DNA from: an uncultured Chitinophaga sp.
GTDB taxonomy: Bacteria > Bacteroidota > Bacteroidia > Chitinophagales > Chitinophagaceae
Reading direction: 5' to 3'
NCBI RefSeq assembly: GCF_937898475.1
Contig: NZ_CALEJS010000032.1
Coordinates: forward strand, 1 to 64,000
Length of the DNA: 64,000 bases
Shown here: in pieces, positions 25,875-34,778 of the stretch
Numbering within the stretch: the stretch's first letter is position 1
Layout: each line of letters opens with the position of its first letter
The notes under the pieces: model-generated
What the model was told of the DNA's origin: nothing
The model's input: only the letters and a program-made list of their open reading frames with translations
Database searches by the model: none
Translations under genes and position numbers: made by a program

Positions 25875-26278
25875 GAGTCGCTGGTTTTAAGTGTAGAAGG
25901 ATGGTTGATAGATTATATTACGGACTTCTGCGTGTGGCGAGGGCGGGGAAGCGATGCAGGATTGTGCGGGCACACCTCTCCCCCTGAGCAACGTGGAAGC
26001 TCACAATATCTGGTTTCGGCAATAAAAGCGGAAATTATCTACACTACACTACGGGCAACATCATGCTACAACAGCAAGACAACATAACGCTTGTTTTATA
26101 ACGTGAATACACCCGGGAAACTCCCCGGTGCAATTAAGGTACAAACTTTTACATTCGATTGCAACCTTTTTTAAAGAAAAAGAAATCCCCATGCCCCGGA
26201 AGGTACCGAAGATGTGGGTTACAACTTATAAAAAGGTGGTACGAGGTATAGGCTTACTTAAAACATCACTGTGCAGGA
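25875..26278. promoter_or_regulatory. 404-nt upstream region of susC without a gene
   Basis: No credible reading frame is present. On the minus strand a TTG at 26162-26164 and a TACCTTAA at 26134-26141 are 20 bp apart and could be the susC promoter, which would give a leader of about 255 nt. A short GC-rich imperfect hairpin (CCCGGGAAACTCCCCGG, 26112-26128) follows this box. A long structured leader could carry post-transcriptional control, but this is inference. Confidence 0.35.
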
Positions 26279-26566
26279 TCAGGAAAGGTAGGACTGCAGC
26301 TCATTAACGTAGGTAGTAGGCTCAAATTCAATGATCTCGTAAAGTGCCAGCTGATATTTATCGAACGGGTCTTCCGCAATAATTTTTTCTACTTCCTTGC
26401 GGCTGGAGGCTTTGCAGAGAATTAATCCGCCAGACCTGGGCTTTCTGCGGCCAGACAGGATAAATTGTCCGCTTTGATAATACTTTTCGAGAAATGTATT
26501 GTGGGCATCAAGATAGTGCTCTATAGCCGTTAACGGCCGGATGTATTGCAACAAAATGAGGAACAT
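26279..26566 (-). CDS. YciI family protein
   Basis: The 95-residue protein fits the YciI family (dimeric alpha-beta barrel). The ILLQYIRPLTAIEHYLDAHNTFLEKYYQSGQFILSGRRKPRSGGLILCKASSRKEVEKIIAEDPF pattern includes the conserved H and the DPF motif. The function of most members is unknown; some cleave chlorinated hydroquinones. It is a single gene between the susC leader and the DUF4836 gene. Confidence 0.85.
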   Translation of the reverse strand: MFLILLQYIRPLTAIEHYLDAHNTFLEKYYQSGQFILSGRRKPRSGGLILCKASSRKEVEKIIAEDPFDKYQLALYEIIEFEPTTYVNELQSYLS

Positions 26567-26725
26567 GTTGGCGCTGTTCTTAGTGTTCAGTTAATAGGAA
26601 TAGTTAAAACCCGTTCTGCAAAGGTATAAAACAATCGGAGGAATTGTCTTATTGTGCGCACAGGGGAGTATTTTTCTGTAATTTCACGGTATTCATCATA
26701 TTTTAAATCTTTTGAATCCCTTCTT

Positions 26726-28516
26726 ATGCATTTCAAGCACAGTACAATTTACCGGGTTCTGTTAACCGCCCTTACTGCGGCAATTGTGTTCAGCAGTTGT
26801 TCCAAAATTCCTGAAGAAAGCAAACACATCCCTAAATCTGCCGGGGTTGTTGTGGGGGTGAACAGCAAGCAGATCGTACAGAAGCTGATTACCAGCGGTA
26901 TAACGGTAGACAAACTTTTTACCGCCCTGCAGGGTAAAGACACCAGCAGCGAGGCTGCCAAGGCCCTGAAAAGCCTGGAGGACTCCGGCGTGGACCTGAA
27001 CAGTAATTTCTTTGCAGCGATGGTGTTCGGACCGGGAAAACAGTCTTATGCCAGCTTTACCGGCAGTTTGAAAGATGCCGCGAAATTTGAGGCTTTCATG
27101 AAAGAGAACAGCCCCGGTTTCAGCTCCAAAACCCAAAACGATTTTACCTATGCTTGGTTGCAGGATAACGAATCTATTGTTGGATGGACAAAGTCCAGCG
27201 TGATTTTCCTGAAACCTTTTGACCTGGACAAACTGAAAAACAAAGGAAGAGTACCGGTACCCGGCATTCCTGGCCCGGATGACCAGGACAGTATAGATGA
27301 AGAAGAGGACGATGCAGCCACTGCCGCGCCAGCCGCCCTTGTTACCGTTGATGCGGCAATAGAAGAGCAATGGGCCGGGGTGCTGGACAATCTCTTCCAC
27401 CTGAAGGACAGCGAAACAGCAGGTTCCATTGAGGCATTCAAAGGTCTGCTGAAAGAAAGTGCTGACATGACTTTCTTCATCCACCCCGAAGTGATCTACA
27501 ATAACCAGGTAACCATGCTGCCGGCCAATTTAAAGAAACTGCTGGAGGATTGTTACTATGCCGGTTCTGTGAACTTTGACAATGGACAGGTGGTAATGAA
27601 CGGCAAGTCTTATGCGGGTAAAGAAATGTCTGACATCTATAAAAAGTACGGCAACAATGCGCTGGATGTGGATATGCTTGAAAAGTATCCGGGCGATTCT
27701 ATAGACATGTTCCTGGCTTACGGTTTTGACCTGCGCATGGTAGGCGATATTATTAAAAGCACCGGTACAGACGGTATTGTGAATATGATGATGGGTAAAT
27801 CCGGTCTTACGCTGGATGATGTGCTGAATGCCTTTAAAGGACAGATGATCTTTGCGGCTTCTGATTTCTCCGTAAAGAAGAAACCCCTGGCGTATTTCCC
27901 GCAGGACAGCACTACCCGTCCTGACAGCAAATGGGTATTTGCCATGAAAGTTGGTGACAAAGCAGCTTTTGAAAAGCTGATGAACTCTTCGCTGTTGAGC
28001 AACATTTTCCATAAGGAAGGCGACAACTATGTATTGGAACAGCAAATTCCTAACATGCCTGCCTTGTCTGTCACAGATAAATTTATAACGGCCGCTTCAG
28101 ACAGTATGTGGCTGCAGCAATACCTGGCAGGCAAAAGCAAAGCAAAGCTGGACGGCGATATTGCCGGTAAAATAAAAGGTAACCCGATGGGCGCTTATGT
28201 GAACATCGAGAAACTGGTAAAAAATATTCCTGAGAATGAGATACCGGAAGATGGTAAGCCACTGGCCCTGCAGGCAAAGAGCCTGCTGAAAGACCTGAAG
28301 GCCGTAAGCCAACCCTTTAACGGCAAACTACAGGAATCCCAGGTGATCCTGACCTTCAGAAATGGGCAGGAGAACAGCCTGGTACAGCTGGTGAACCTGG
28401 GTACGGCTGTAGCCAAATATTACAGGGAACACGAGCAGGAAGGCGCCGCCGCCGCCGCTGCTGCCGTTGCAGATGCAATGCAGGCAGACAGCGCATCTGC
28501 AGCATCCGGACAATAA
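26726..28516 (+). CDS. DUF4836 family lipoprotein
   Basis: I chose the ATG at 26726, 24 codons into the longer frame, because it opens a clean lipoprotein signal ending in the lipobox VFSSC. The 596-residue protein fits the Bacteroidota DUF4836 family by its entry IPKSAGVVVGVNSKQIVQKL and overall length. Odd features are an acidic insert (DDQDSIDEEEDD, near residue 190) and a C-terminal Ala-rich tail with a run of seven alanines. The function of the family is unknown. A strong terminator follows, so it is separated from the ABC genes downstream. Confidence 0.83.
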   Translation: MHFKHSTIYRVLLTALTAAIVFSSCSKIPEESKHIPKSAGVVVGVNSKQIVQKLITSGITVDKLFTALQGKDTSSEAAKALKSLEDSGVDLNSNFFAAMVFGPGKQSYASFTGSLKDAAKFEAFMKENSPGFSSKTQNDFTYAWLQDNESIVGWTKSSVIFLKPFDLDKLKNKGRVPVPGIPGPDDQDSIDEEEDDAATAAPAALVTVDAAIEEQWAGVLDNLFHLKDSETAGSIEAFKGLLKESADMTFFIHPEVIYNNQVTMLPANLKKLLEDCYYAGSVNFDNGQVVMNGKSYAGKEMSDIYKKYGNNALDVDMLEKYPGDSIDMFLAYGFDLRMVGDIIKSTGTDGIVNMMMGKSGLTLDDVLNAFKGQMIFAASDFSVKKKPLAYFPQDSTTRPDSKWVFAMKVGDKAAFEKLMNSSLLSNIFHKEGDNYVLEQQIPNMPALSVTDKFITAASDSMWLQQYLAGKSKAKLDGDIAGKIKGNPMGAYVNIEKLVKNIPENEIPEDGKPLALQAKSLLKDLKAVSQPFNGKLQESQVILTFRNGQENSLVQLVNLGTAVAKYYREHEQEGAAAAAAAVADAMQADSASAASGQ

Positions 28517-28534
28517 GTGATTATATCCATATCA

Positions 28535-28572
28535 GGACGAGCGCTATCAACAGATGGCGCTCGTCCATTTTA
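28535..28572 (+). terminator. Rho-independent terminator after the DUF4836 gene
   Basis: A perfect 10-bp stem (GGACGAGCGC / GCGCTCGTCC) with a 12-nt loop is followed by ATTTTA. An in-frame ATG at 28554 lies in the loop and abuts the right arm, which argues that the ABC gene really starts later. Confidence 0.8.
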
Positions 28573-28586
28573 GGTTTATCGAATAT

Positions 28587-29237
28587 ATGCTGATCCAATT
28601 GCAACGCCTGATACCTTTGCCCCTGCGGGAAAAACTGGAACAAAGGGATTCAGATATCTGGAATAAAGATGTTCAGTTCCCGCCGGGACAGTTTGTGAAG
28701 ATCAAAGCGCCATCCGGCACCGGCAAAACCACCCTTATTCATTACCTGTATCATGTACGGTTTGACTATACGGGTAAGGTGCTCGTTAATGGAAGATCAT
28801 GGCAGGATTATGATAAAGAAGCACTCGCTGCCATGCGGCAGCAGCAGGTCAGCATTATTTTTCAGGACCTCCGGCTGTTTGAGCAGCTGACGGCGCTGGA
28901 AAATATTGAACTGAAACGGGTGATGCTGCCGCAACCCTATTGTACCCGCGAAAAGGTGGAAGAGATGGCGGCTAAACTGCAGGTAAGCCATGTGCTGCGG
29001 CAGAGCGGCCGTACCCTGTCTTACGGAGAGCGGCAGCGTATTGCCATTATACGGGCCCTGGTACAGCCTTTCAAATGGCTGCTGATGGATGAGCCCTTCA
29101 GTCATCTTGATGAAGAGAATGCACAGCGGGCGGCGGCACTGATCGCAGCAGAGTGCAGGGCGCGTCAGGCCGGGTTCATTCTGACAGACCTGGACAGCGA
29201 TGCCCGTTTTCCTTACGATGTGCAGATGAATTTATGA
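28587..29237 (+). CDS. ABC transporter ATP-binding protein with a non-canonical H-loop
   Basis: The ATG at 28587 gives 216 residues; the earlier ATG at 28554 sits in a terminator hairpin. The Walker A motif is APSGTGKTT (41-49). A Q-loop is visible in IIFQDLRLFEQLTALEN, the signature is LSYGERQRIAIIRAL and the Walker B is WLLMDEPFSHLDEEN. After Walker B the switch region reads FILTDLDSD, so the usual H-loop histidine appears to be aspartate. It pairs with the FtsX-like permease 16 nt downstream, as in LolD or MacB-type systems that move lipoproteins or act on the cell wall. The substrate is unknown. Confidence 0.88.
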   Translation: MLIQLQRLIPLPLREKLEQRDSDIWNKDVQFPPGQFVKIKAPSGTGKTTLIHYLYHVRFDYTGKVLVNGRSWQDYDKEALAAMRQQQVSIIFQDLRLFEQLTALENIELKRVMLPQPYCTREKVEEMAAKLQVSHVLRQSGRTLSYGERQRIAIIRALVQPFKWLLMDEPFSHLDEENAQRAAALIAAECRARQAGFILTDLDSDARFPYDVQMNL

Positions 29238-29253
29238 GCTAAAAGCCGATCAC

Positions 29254-30450
29254 ATGTTCCCTTTTTTCACGCTATTAAAGAAGATCATACAAACTGGCGT
29301 AGGTAAGGCCCGGCTCCTGATGGCCACTACAGGTCTGGGTATTGCCATGGTGCTGTTGCTGATAGCCATACAGGCCCATACCAATTTCAGCCAGCTGCTG
29401 TACGGGCGGCAAAACCAGAACGAGAGTGCAGACTTCCTGGTGATCAACAAAAAGATCACAAATGCCATGATGGGACAGCCGGAAAAAAGCGTGTTCACGC
29501 CGGAAGAGATGGAGAAGATAAGACAGCAACCCTTTGTGGAAGCTGCCGGCTTCATCAGCTCCAGCCAGTTCAAGGTAACAGCTGCTGCCCCTGGCGATCT
29601 GCAGTTTTATACAGACATGTTTTTTGAATCGGTACCTGATTCATTTATCGATGTAAAGAACGACGAATGGCAATGGGAAGAAGGAGCGCGCAATATCCCC
29701 ATTATCCTTCCCAATGATTTTCTGAACCTGTATAATTTCGGATTTGCGCTGAGCCAGAACCTTCCACAGGTATCGCAGGAAACGGTAAAGAACCTGCCGG
29801 TAAAGATCACTATTTCAAAGGGGCTCCTGTCTGAACAGTTCACCGGCAGGATCGTTGGGTTTTCTGATCGTATCTCCTCCTTCCTGGTGCCCGCAACATT
29901 TATGGAATGGGCCAACCGGCGTTTTGGCAGCGGAACAGCTGCTGCGCCGTCAAGAGTGGTGATCAAAACCCGTGATCCGGCCAACCCGGCGCTGGTCAGT
30001 TTCCTGGAAGAGAATGGCTACAGCACCAACCAGGACAAAGTAAAGTACAGTAAGACAAAGCTGATCGTACAAACCATTGTATCGGTGATCGGCTTCTTTG
30101 GCGTGGTGTTGCTGCTGTTTGCATTGCTGGTGTTCAGCATGTTCATTCAGCTCGTGATCGCCTCCTGTAAAAAGGAGATACAGTTGCTCATCATGCTGGG
30201 TACAGGGCCCGGGCAGCTGAGGCGCTACCTGATGCGGCAGTTTGCACCGTTATATCTTGTTACCGGTATTGTTGCCCTGCTATTGGTAGCCTTGTTGCAA
30301 TGGCAGGCAGCGCGCCTGCTAACGGCGCATTCCATGTATGTATCTGCCTGGCCGGGGTCGGGCACGCTGGCAGCCGCCATACTGGTATTGCTGCTGGTGT
30401 ATGCGGTGAACCTGCGCAGCGTTCGTAAATACATAGCACAACATAGTTAG
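29254..30450 (+). CDS. FtsX/MacB-like ABC transporter permease
   Basis: The 398-residue protein has an N-terminal membrane helix (about residues 15-37), a periplasmic domain of about 220 residues, then three C-terminal helices (about 275-300, 325-345 and 360-380). This is the FtsX/MacB topology. Cytoplasmic coupling sequence KKEIQLLIMLGTGPGQLRRYLMRQF is characteristic. It forms a transporter with the ATPase encoded just upstream. No adaptor or outer-membrane partner is beside it, so it may act by mechanotransmission and not by export. LolCDE-like lipoprotein sorting is one alternative. Confidence 0.88.
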   Translation: MFPFFTLLKKIIQTGVGKARLLMATTGLGIAMVLLLIAIQAHTNFSQLLYGRQNQNESADFLVINKKITNAMMGQPEKSVFTPEEMEKIRQQPFVEAAGFISSSQFKVTAAAPGDLQFYTDMFFESVPDSFIDVKNDEWQWEEGARNIPIILPNDFLNLYNFGFALSQNLPQVSQETVKNLPVKITISKGLLSEQFTGRIVGFSDRISSFLVPATFMEWANRRFGSGTAAAPSRVVIKTRDPANPALVSFLEENGYSTNQDKVKYSKTKLIVQTIVSVIGFFGVVLLLFALLVFSMFIQLVIASCKKEIQLLIMLGTGPGQLRRYLMRQFAPLYLVTGIVALLLVALLQWQAARLLTAHSMYVSAWPGSGTLAAAILVLLLVYAVNLRSVRKYIAQHS

Positions 30451-30489
30451 TTACTCATTTTGTCAACCATTAAATCCAGTACCTGTTGT

Positions 30490-31800
30490 ATGAAGACCAA
30501 CTTACTGACCGTATTGTTTGCGCTGGGCCTCAGCAGCGTCAGTGCCCAGCACACGATCCTGCATTGCGGTTCGCTGATAGACGGCATCGGCAATGCACCA
30601 CGTAAAAATGTATCCGTTATCATCACCGGCAACAAGATCAGTGATGTAAAAGACGGATTTGTAAAAGGCAATGACCAGGACAAAATCATTGACCTGCGTA
30701 AACAAACTGTTACGCCCGGCTGGATGGACATGCATGTGCACATGGAATCAGAAACCAGCAAGAACGCCTATTCCGAAAAGTTCACGATGAACCCTGCCGA
30801 CTACGCATTCCAGAGCGTAGTGTTTGCAGACCGCACTTTGATGGCAGGCTTTACAACCGTACGCGATCTTGGCGGCAGCGGGGTGAATATCTCGTTGCGC
30901 AACGCGGTCAATAAAGGCCTGATAAAGGGGCCGAGAATATTTACTGCCGGCAAATCCATTGCCACCACCGGAGGCCATGCAGACCCCAGCAACGGATACC
31001 GCCGTGACCTGATGGGTGATCCGGGCCCTGAATCCGGTGTGGTGAATGGCCCTGACGAATGCCGGAAAGCCGTACGCCAGGCGTATAAAAATGGGGCAGA
31101 CCTTATCAAGATCACCGCTACTGGCGGTGTGCTGAGCGTTGCCAAAGACGGCAGCAGCCCGCAATTCACGGAAGAAGAGCTGAAGGCGATTGTGGAAACG
31201 GCTAAAGATTACGGGTTTGCCGTGGCAGCCCATGCACACGGGGTAGAAGGTATGAAGCGCGCTATCCGCGCCGGTATCACCTCTATAGAGCACGGCACCT
31301 TCATGGATGATGAGACCATGGCCCTGGCTAAGCAATACGGTACCTGGTATGTACCCACTATCATCGCCGGAAAATCTACTGCAGACTCTTCCAAAATTCC
31401 CGGGTACTATCCCCCTTTGGTGCAGCCAAAAGCAGCTTCTATTGGCCCCAGGTTACAGGGCACTTTTGCCAAGGCCTATAAAGCTGGTGTGAAGATCGCG
31501 TTTGGTACAGACGCAGGTGTATATGTGCACGGCAAGAACTGGCTGGAGTTCACCTACATGGTAGAAGCGGGCATGCCGGCCATGGAAGCCATTAAGGCGG
31601 CTACCATACAGGCAGCAGACCTGCTGGGTATGAAAGATAAGCTGGGCAGCATTACCCCCGGCAAGCTGGCAGATATTGTGGCTGTAGACGGAGACCCTTT
31701 ACAGGATATACAAAGCATGGGCCGTGTAAGCTTTGTTATGAAAGACGGGTTGATTTTTAAAAATACAACGGCTAACTTGGGAACCGCAAAAAATGATTGA
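30490..31800 (+). CDS. Exported amidohydrolase family protein (Xaa-Pro dipeptidase/imidazolonepropionase-like)
   Basis: The ATG at 30490 (ten codons into the frame) opens a signal peptide ending VSAQ, giving 436 residues. Metal-binding motifs of the amidohydrolase superfamily are H82-x-H84 in MDMHVHM, AAHAHG, IEHGT and GTDAGVY, with the lysine or carboxylate bridge in the barrel. The closest visible type is the secreted dipeptidase/prolidase-like group common in Bacteroidota. It probably hydrolyses a small peptide or amide in the periplasm. It overlaps the next gene by 8 nt, so the two are translationally coupled. Confidence 0.88.
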   Translation: MKTNLLTVLFALGLSSVSAQHTILHCGSLIDGIGNAPRKNVSVIITGNKISDVKDGFVKGNDQDKIIDLRKQTVTPGWMDMHVHMESETSKNAYSEKFTMNPADYAFQSVVFADRTLMAGFTTVRDLGGSGVNISLRNAVNKGLIKGPRIFTAGKSIATTGGHADPSNGYRRDLMGDPGPESGVVNGPDECRKAVRQAYKNGADLIKITATGGVLSVAKDGSSPQFTEEELKAIVETAKDYGFAVAAHAHGVEGMKRAIRAGITSIEHGTFMDDETMALAKQYGTWYVPTIIAGKSTADSSKIPGYYPPLVQPKAASIGPRLQGTFAKAYKAGVKIAFGTDAGVYVHGKNWLEFTYMVEAGMPAMEAIKAATIQAADLLGMKDKLGSITPGKLADIVAVDGDPLQDIQSMGRVSFVMKDGLIFKNTTANLGTAKND

Positions 31801-32131
31801 TATGCTTAAACCGAAGGATAAGAAATTTGTACACGTGGTAAACTTTTACCTCAAACCCGGACTTTCCGCCGAAGATATTAAGAAGTTTGAGGATGGCGTA
31901 AGTTCTTTGGCCGCAATAGAAACGATCCAGGTATTTAACCTGGGCAAGCCTGCCAGCACAGATCGCCCTGTGATAGATAAAAGCTACAGCTATTGCGAGC
32001 TGACGGTGTTCAACAGCATTGAAGATCATGATATCTACCAGGAGCATCCCATTCACAAGGCATTTGTTGAGAACTGCCAGCACCTGTGGGATAAGGTGGT
32101 GATATTTGACTCCGAGACAATAGATTATTAA
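31793..32131 (+). CDS. Dabb family (stress-responsive alpha/beta barrel) protein
   Basis: The 112-residue protein fits the Dabb fold: KFVHVVNFYLKPGLSAEDIKKFEDGVSSLAAIETIQVFNLGKPAST, then YSYCELTVFNSIEDHDIYQEHPIHKAFVENCQHLWDKVVIFD, with the conserved HPxH-like segment. These dimeric proteins occur with many catabolic enzymes and their role is usually unknown. The start overlaps the amidohydrolase stop by 8 nt; a second ATG at 31802 would remove the overlap. Confidence 0.86.
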   Translation: MIDMLKPKDKKFVHVVNFYLKPGLSAEDIKKFEDGVSSLAAIETIQVFNLGKPASTDRPVIDKSYSYCELTVFNSIEDHDIYQEHPIHKAFVENCQHLWDKVVIFDSETIDY

Positions 32132-32144
32132 CAGAAAGTTATTG

Positions 32145-32187
32145 GCGGTTAGCTTTCAACTGGTATGCTGAAAGCTAACCGCTGTTT
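32145..32187. terminator. Bidirectional terminator between convergent genes
   Basis: A perfect 14-bp stem (GCGGTTAGCTTTCA / TGAAAGCTAACCGC) with a 10-nt loop is followed by TGTTTT on the plus strand. It lies between the convergent Dabb and DUF3857 genes. Confidence 0.8.
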
Positions 32188-32197
32188 TGAGATCATG

Positions 32198-34759
32198 TTA
32201 TTGTACAGCTGAAGAGTGCGGAACAACAAAGGTATTCCTCACACGCTCTGACTTCAGCAGGTAAGGAATCCAGATAGCGGCGGCAATAATTGTGCGGATG
32301 ATGGTAGGCATTGATTCATCGCTCCAGTTAAAGGACGGATTGATGGCACTGACCGCAACAGCATCCAGCAGCTGGATCACCAGGTTTGCCCCGTAATACA
32401 CAATGCAGGCTGCCGGGAAAGTATCTCTCCGCTTTAAGAAAAGAATGAGCAGCAGAATGGAATATACCCAAAGGAATGCATTAGCTGCCACTTCTGCGAT
32501 CAGCAGCAGTATCAACGACTGGCTATTCTGTGCCCGAATGTAGGCCTCCCAGGTAGCGCTTGCAAAATAACCTCCCTTAATTGTCTGTATCAGGATTGAC
32601 AGTGGAGAGAAGACAATGCCTATACTCATCAGGACAAGCCATCCACCTATATTCCAGGGATCAAGATTGTATCTTACCGGCAGTACAGACCGTTCATAAA
32701 ATTTAGCTGCTATATAGCCGAAGATACCTGCAAACAGCAGGGACAGCACCAGCAGTACCCAGCTTATGCCACTACCGCCGCCTGGTTGCGAACTACTCAA
32801 CGCTTTATTCCAGGTTAGTGTAAATGCGGCGTTCTCCGAGATTTCCTTCCGGTCTTTGCGGTAGGCGGCCAGGCTTTCTACCGGAATGTGATCCTGGTAA
32901 GCGGTGTATTGATAATGCAGCTTTATAGTGCGCCCGGAAACAGCAGAATTAAAGTCAAGCCGGTAGTACTTATTTTTCAGGTGCAGCTGGGAATCTTCAA
33001 AAGACCAGTTTTCCGGCATGTCAAATGTCAGGGTATAGTCCAGCGAATAAGGATATCTCAGTGCCAGCGGGGCATCAAAAGTATCTGATTCCAGTAGCGG
33101 GAGCAAGTCTGTCAGTATTTTGGACCTGAGATAAAATGTTTGCTTATTCTTATCTGTGCTGTCTATGGTCCAGGGATCATGCAGGGAGTATCGTTCTACC
33201 ACCTCCATCACATTGGGTCCGTTTTCCACATCATAGTAGCGGACAGAGGAATCTGCCGTTACATTGCCATAGATATTTTTGTAATAATTCAGGTAGGATT
33301 GCTGCAAATCTTTCTGGCTGGCTTCCGCAAACTCTGCCCTGATATTATCTGCATGCCGGCCAGTGTAGCTGGAAAACACTTCCAGTTTGCCTGGTTGCTC
33401 ATTGTCTGCAGGCAGGGTAAAGTTTTCCCGTATGGTGGTAATGCTGGTGTTGGTTTGCGGTATCTCGCTGAAAGCCTTATTCCCTGCTTTGATCACCAGT
33501 GCTTTCTGGTAGTCCGGTATAGTGATGCTGGTAACAGGCCCCCGCTGATAATTGATAGTAGGGTCTATCCAATAGCTCTTGCCATCAAGATGGGCGTTTA
33601 CAATAACGTGATCAAACATGACAGGTGAGGGCAGGTAGTCTGTTACCGTACCCTTGGCGCCGGTATTCACATAGGCCACATTTGCATCAATGCCGCCGGC
33701 CTTCAGCAATGTAGCCAGCAGCAGGGATTTGTCTTTGCAGTCGCCAAAACGTTGACTGAGTATTTTATCGGGCTGGCTGGGGCGATGGGAATACTCGCCC
33801 ATTTCTATACCCATATAGCGGATATCATCCTGCACAAATCTTACAGCGCTTTGCAGATAGGCTGTTTTGTTACCGGCGCCTGCTTTCAGCCAGGCATCCA
33901 CCTTGTTTTGCAGTGCCGGTGTTATGGCGTGTTCTATGGTATTGACCTGCACAGCCCAGTTCACAATTTCCTCCCAGCTGTTATACTCGCTGACCTGTAC
34001 AAACGGATAAGCGCTGTACCAGGAAGGAGTGGCATAATTTCCGGCCCGTGGCTGCGTGATCTGCACCAGGTTCCACTCATAGACGGTCATGTTGCCAGCA
34101 GCTTTTCTGAGCGGTTGTGGTGCATCATTGAATGCTTTGAATTGCAGGCGGCGGGAAGGAGATGCTATCAGCGCTTTATAGAAGTTCATCACCGGCTCAC
34201 TGGCGCCAAAGTGGAAGGTGTTAAAATATTTATCCTCGAAGATGGGATTATGTCCCTCCAGGGTGTAAGCATATTCTATCTGGTCGCCTTTGCGAACATC
34301 ATCTACTATGAAATAGGCGGTGTATAAGCCACTGTAAATGAAACGGGATAGTTCCTTTTCCTGTTGAAGGAAACGGAACTTGCCTGCGTTCAGCCGGTTA
34401 ATAACGGCGCCGTTGCGGCGTACTACCAGCTGATGGAATTTAAGTTGTTCGTATACAGGATCATAGACAACAGATACCTCAGCGCCGTTCTGAACGCCCG
34501 CTTCCGAAACGATCTGCCGCACTACATGGCGGTACTGGCTTTTACGTTCGGCATGATACTGTTCTTCATATAAACGGATGTAATAGCCGTCGCTTATTTC
34601 ATTGGGATCCGGCGTTTTCTGAAGATCGGGCTGATACGGCACCAGCCAATCAGGGGCGGGGCCTATACTGAAACGCTTGTTTTGTGCGCCGCTGCGCATG
34701 GGAAAACAAAGTGACACTGCCAGCAGTGCCAGCATACAGGGATAAAAAAGGCGGAACAT
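32198..34759 (-). CDS. DUF3857 and transglutaminase-like protein with a C-terminal DUF2569-type membrane domain
   Basis: The 853-residue protein has a signal peptide (ends near SGAQ, residue 25), an N-terminal DUF3857 beta-domain and a transglutaminase-like cysteine-protease fold. The triad is visible as cysteine in RFGDCKDKS, histidine in FDHVIVNAH and aspartate in YWIDPT. A beta-rich stretch follows, then a helix at about 680-700 and a four-helix membrane bundle starting NIGGWLVLMSIGIVFSPL, which resembles DUF2569. The transglutaminase part would face the periplasm. Substrate and role are unknown. The DUF2569 assignment is by pattern only. Confidence 0.85.
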   Translation of the reverse strand: MFRLFYPCMLALLAVSLCFPMRSGAQNKRFSIGPAPDWLVPYQPDLQKTPDPNEISDGYYIRLYEEQYHAERKSQYRHVVRQIVSEAGVQNGAEVSVVYDPVYEQLKFHQLVVRRNGAVINRLNAGKFRFLQQEKELSRFIYSGLYTAYFIVDDVRKGDQIEYAYTLEGHNPIFEDKYFNTFHFGASEPVMNFYKALIASPSRRLQFKAFNDAPQPLRKAAGNMTVYEWNLVQITQPRAGNYATPSWYSAYPFVQVSEYNSWEEIVNWAVQVNTIEHAITPALQNKVDAWLKAGAGNKTAYLQSAVRFVQDDIRYMGIEMGEYSHRPSQPDKILSQRFGDCKDKSLLLATLLKAGGIDANVAYVNTGAKGTVTDYLPSPVMFDHVIVNAHLDGKSYWIDPTINYQRGPVTSITIPDYQKALVIKAGNKAFSEIPQTNTSITTIRENFTLPADNEQPGKLEVFSSYTGRHADNIRAEFAEASQKDLQQSYLNYYKNIYGNVTADSSVRYYDVENGPNVMEVVERYSLHDPWTIDSTDKNKQTFYLRSKILTDLLPLLESDTFDAPLALRYPYSLDYTLTFDMPENWSFEDSQLHLKNKYYRLDFNSAVSGRTIKLHYQYTAYQDHIPVESLAAYRKDRKEISENAAFTLTWNKALSSSQPGGGSGISWVLLVLSLLFAGIFGYIAAKFYERSVLPVRYNLDPWNIGGWLVLMSIGIVFSPLSILIQTIKGGYFASATWEAYIRAQNSQSLILLLIAEVAANAFLWVYSILLLILFLKRRDTFPAACIVYYGANLVIQLLDAVAVSAINPSFNWSDESMPTIIRTIIAAAIWIPYLLKSERVRNTFVVPHSSAVQ

Positions 34760-34778
34760 AACTATATTTTAAAACTGA

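Noticed and set aside
25863..26087. 74-codon frame in the susC upstream region
   Set aside because: It overlaps the susC start on the other strand and has no recognisable protein character.
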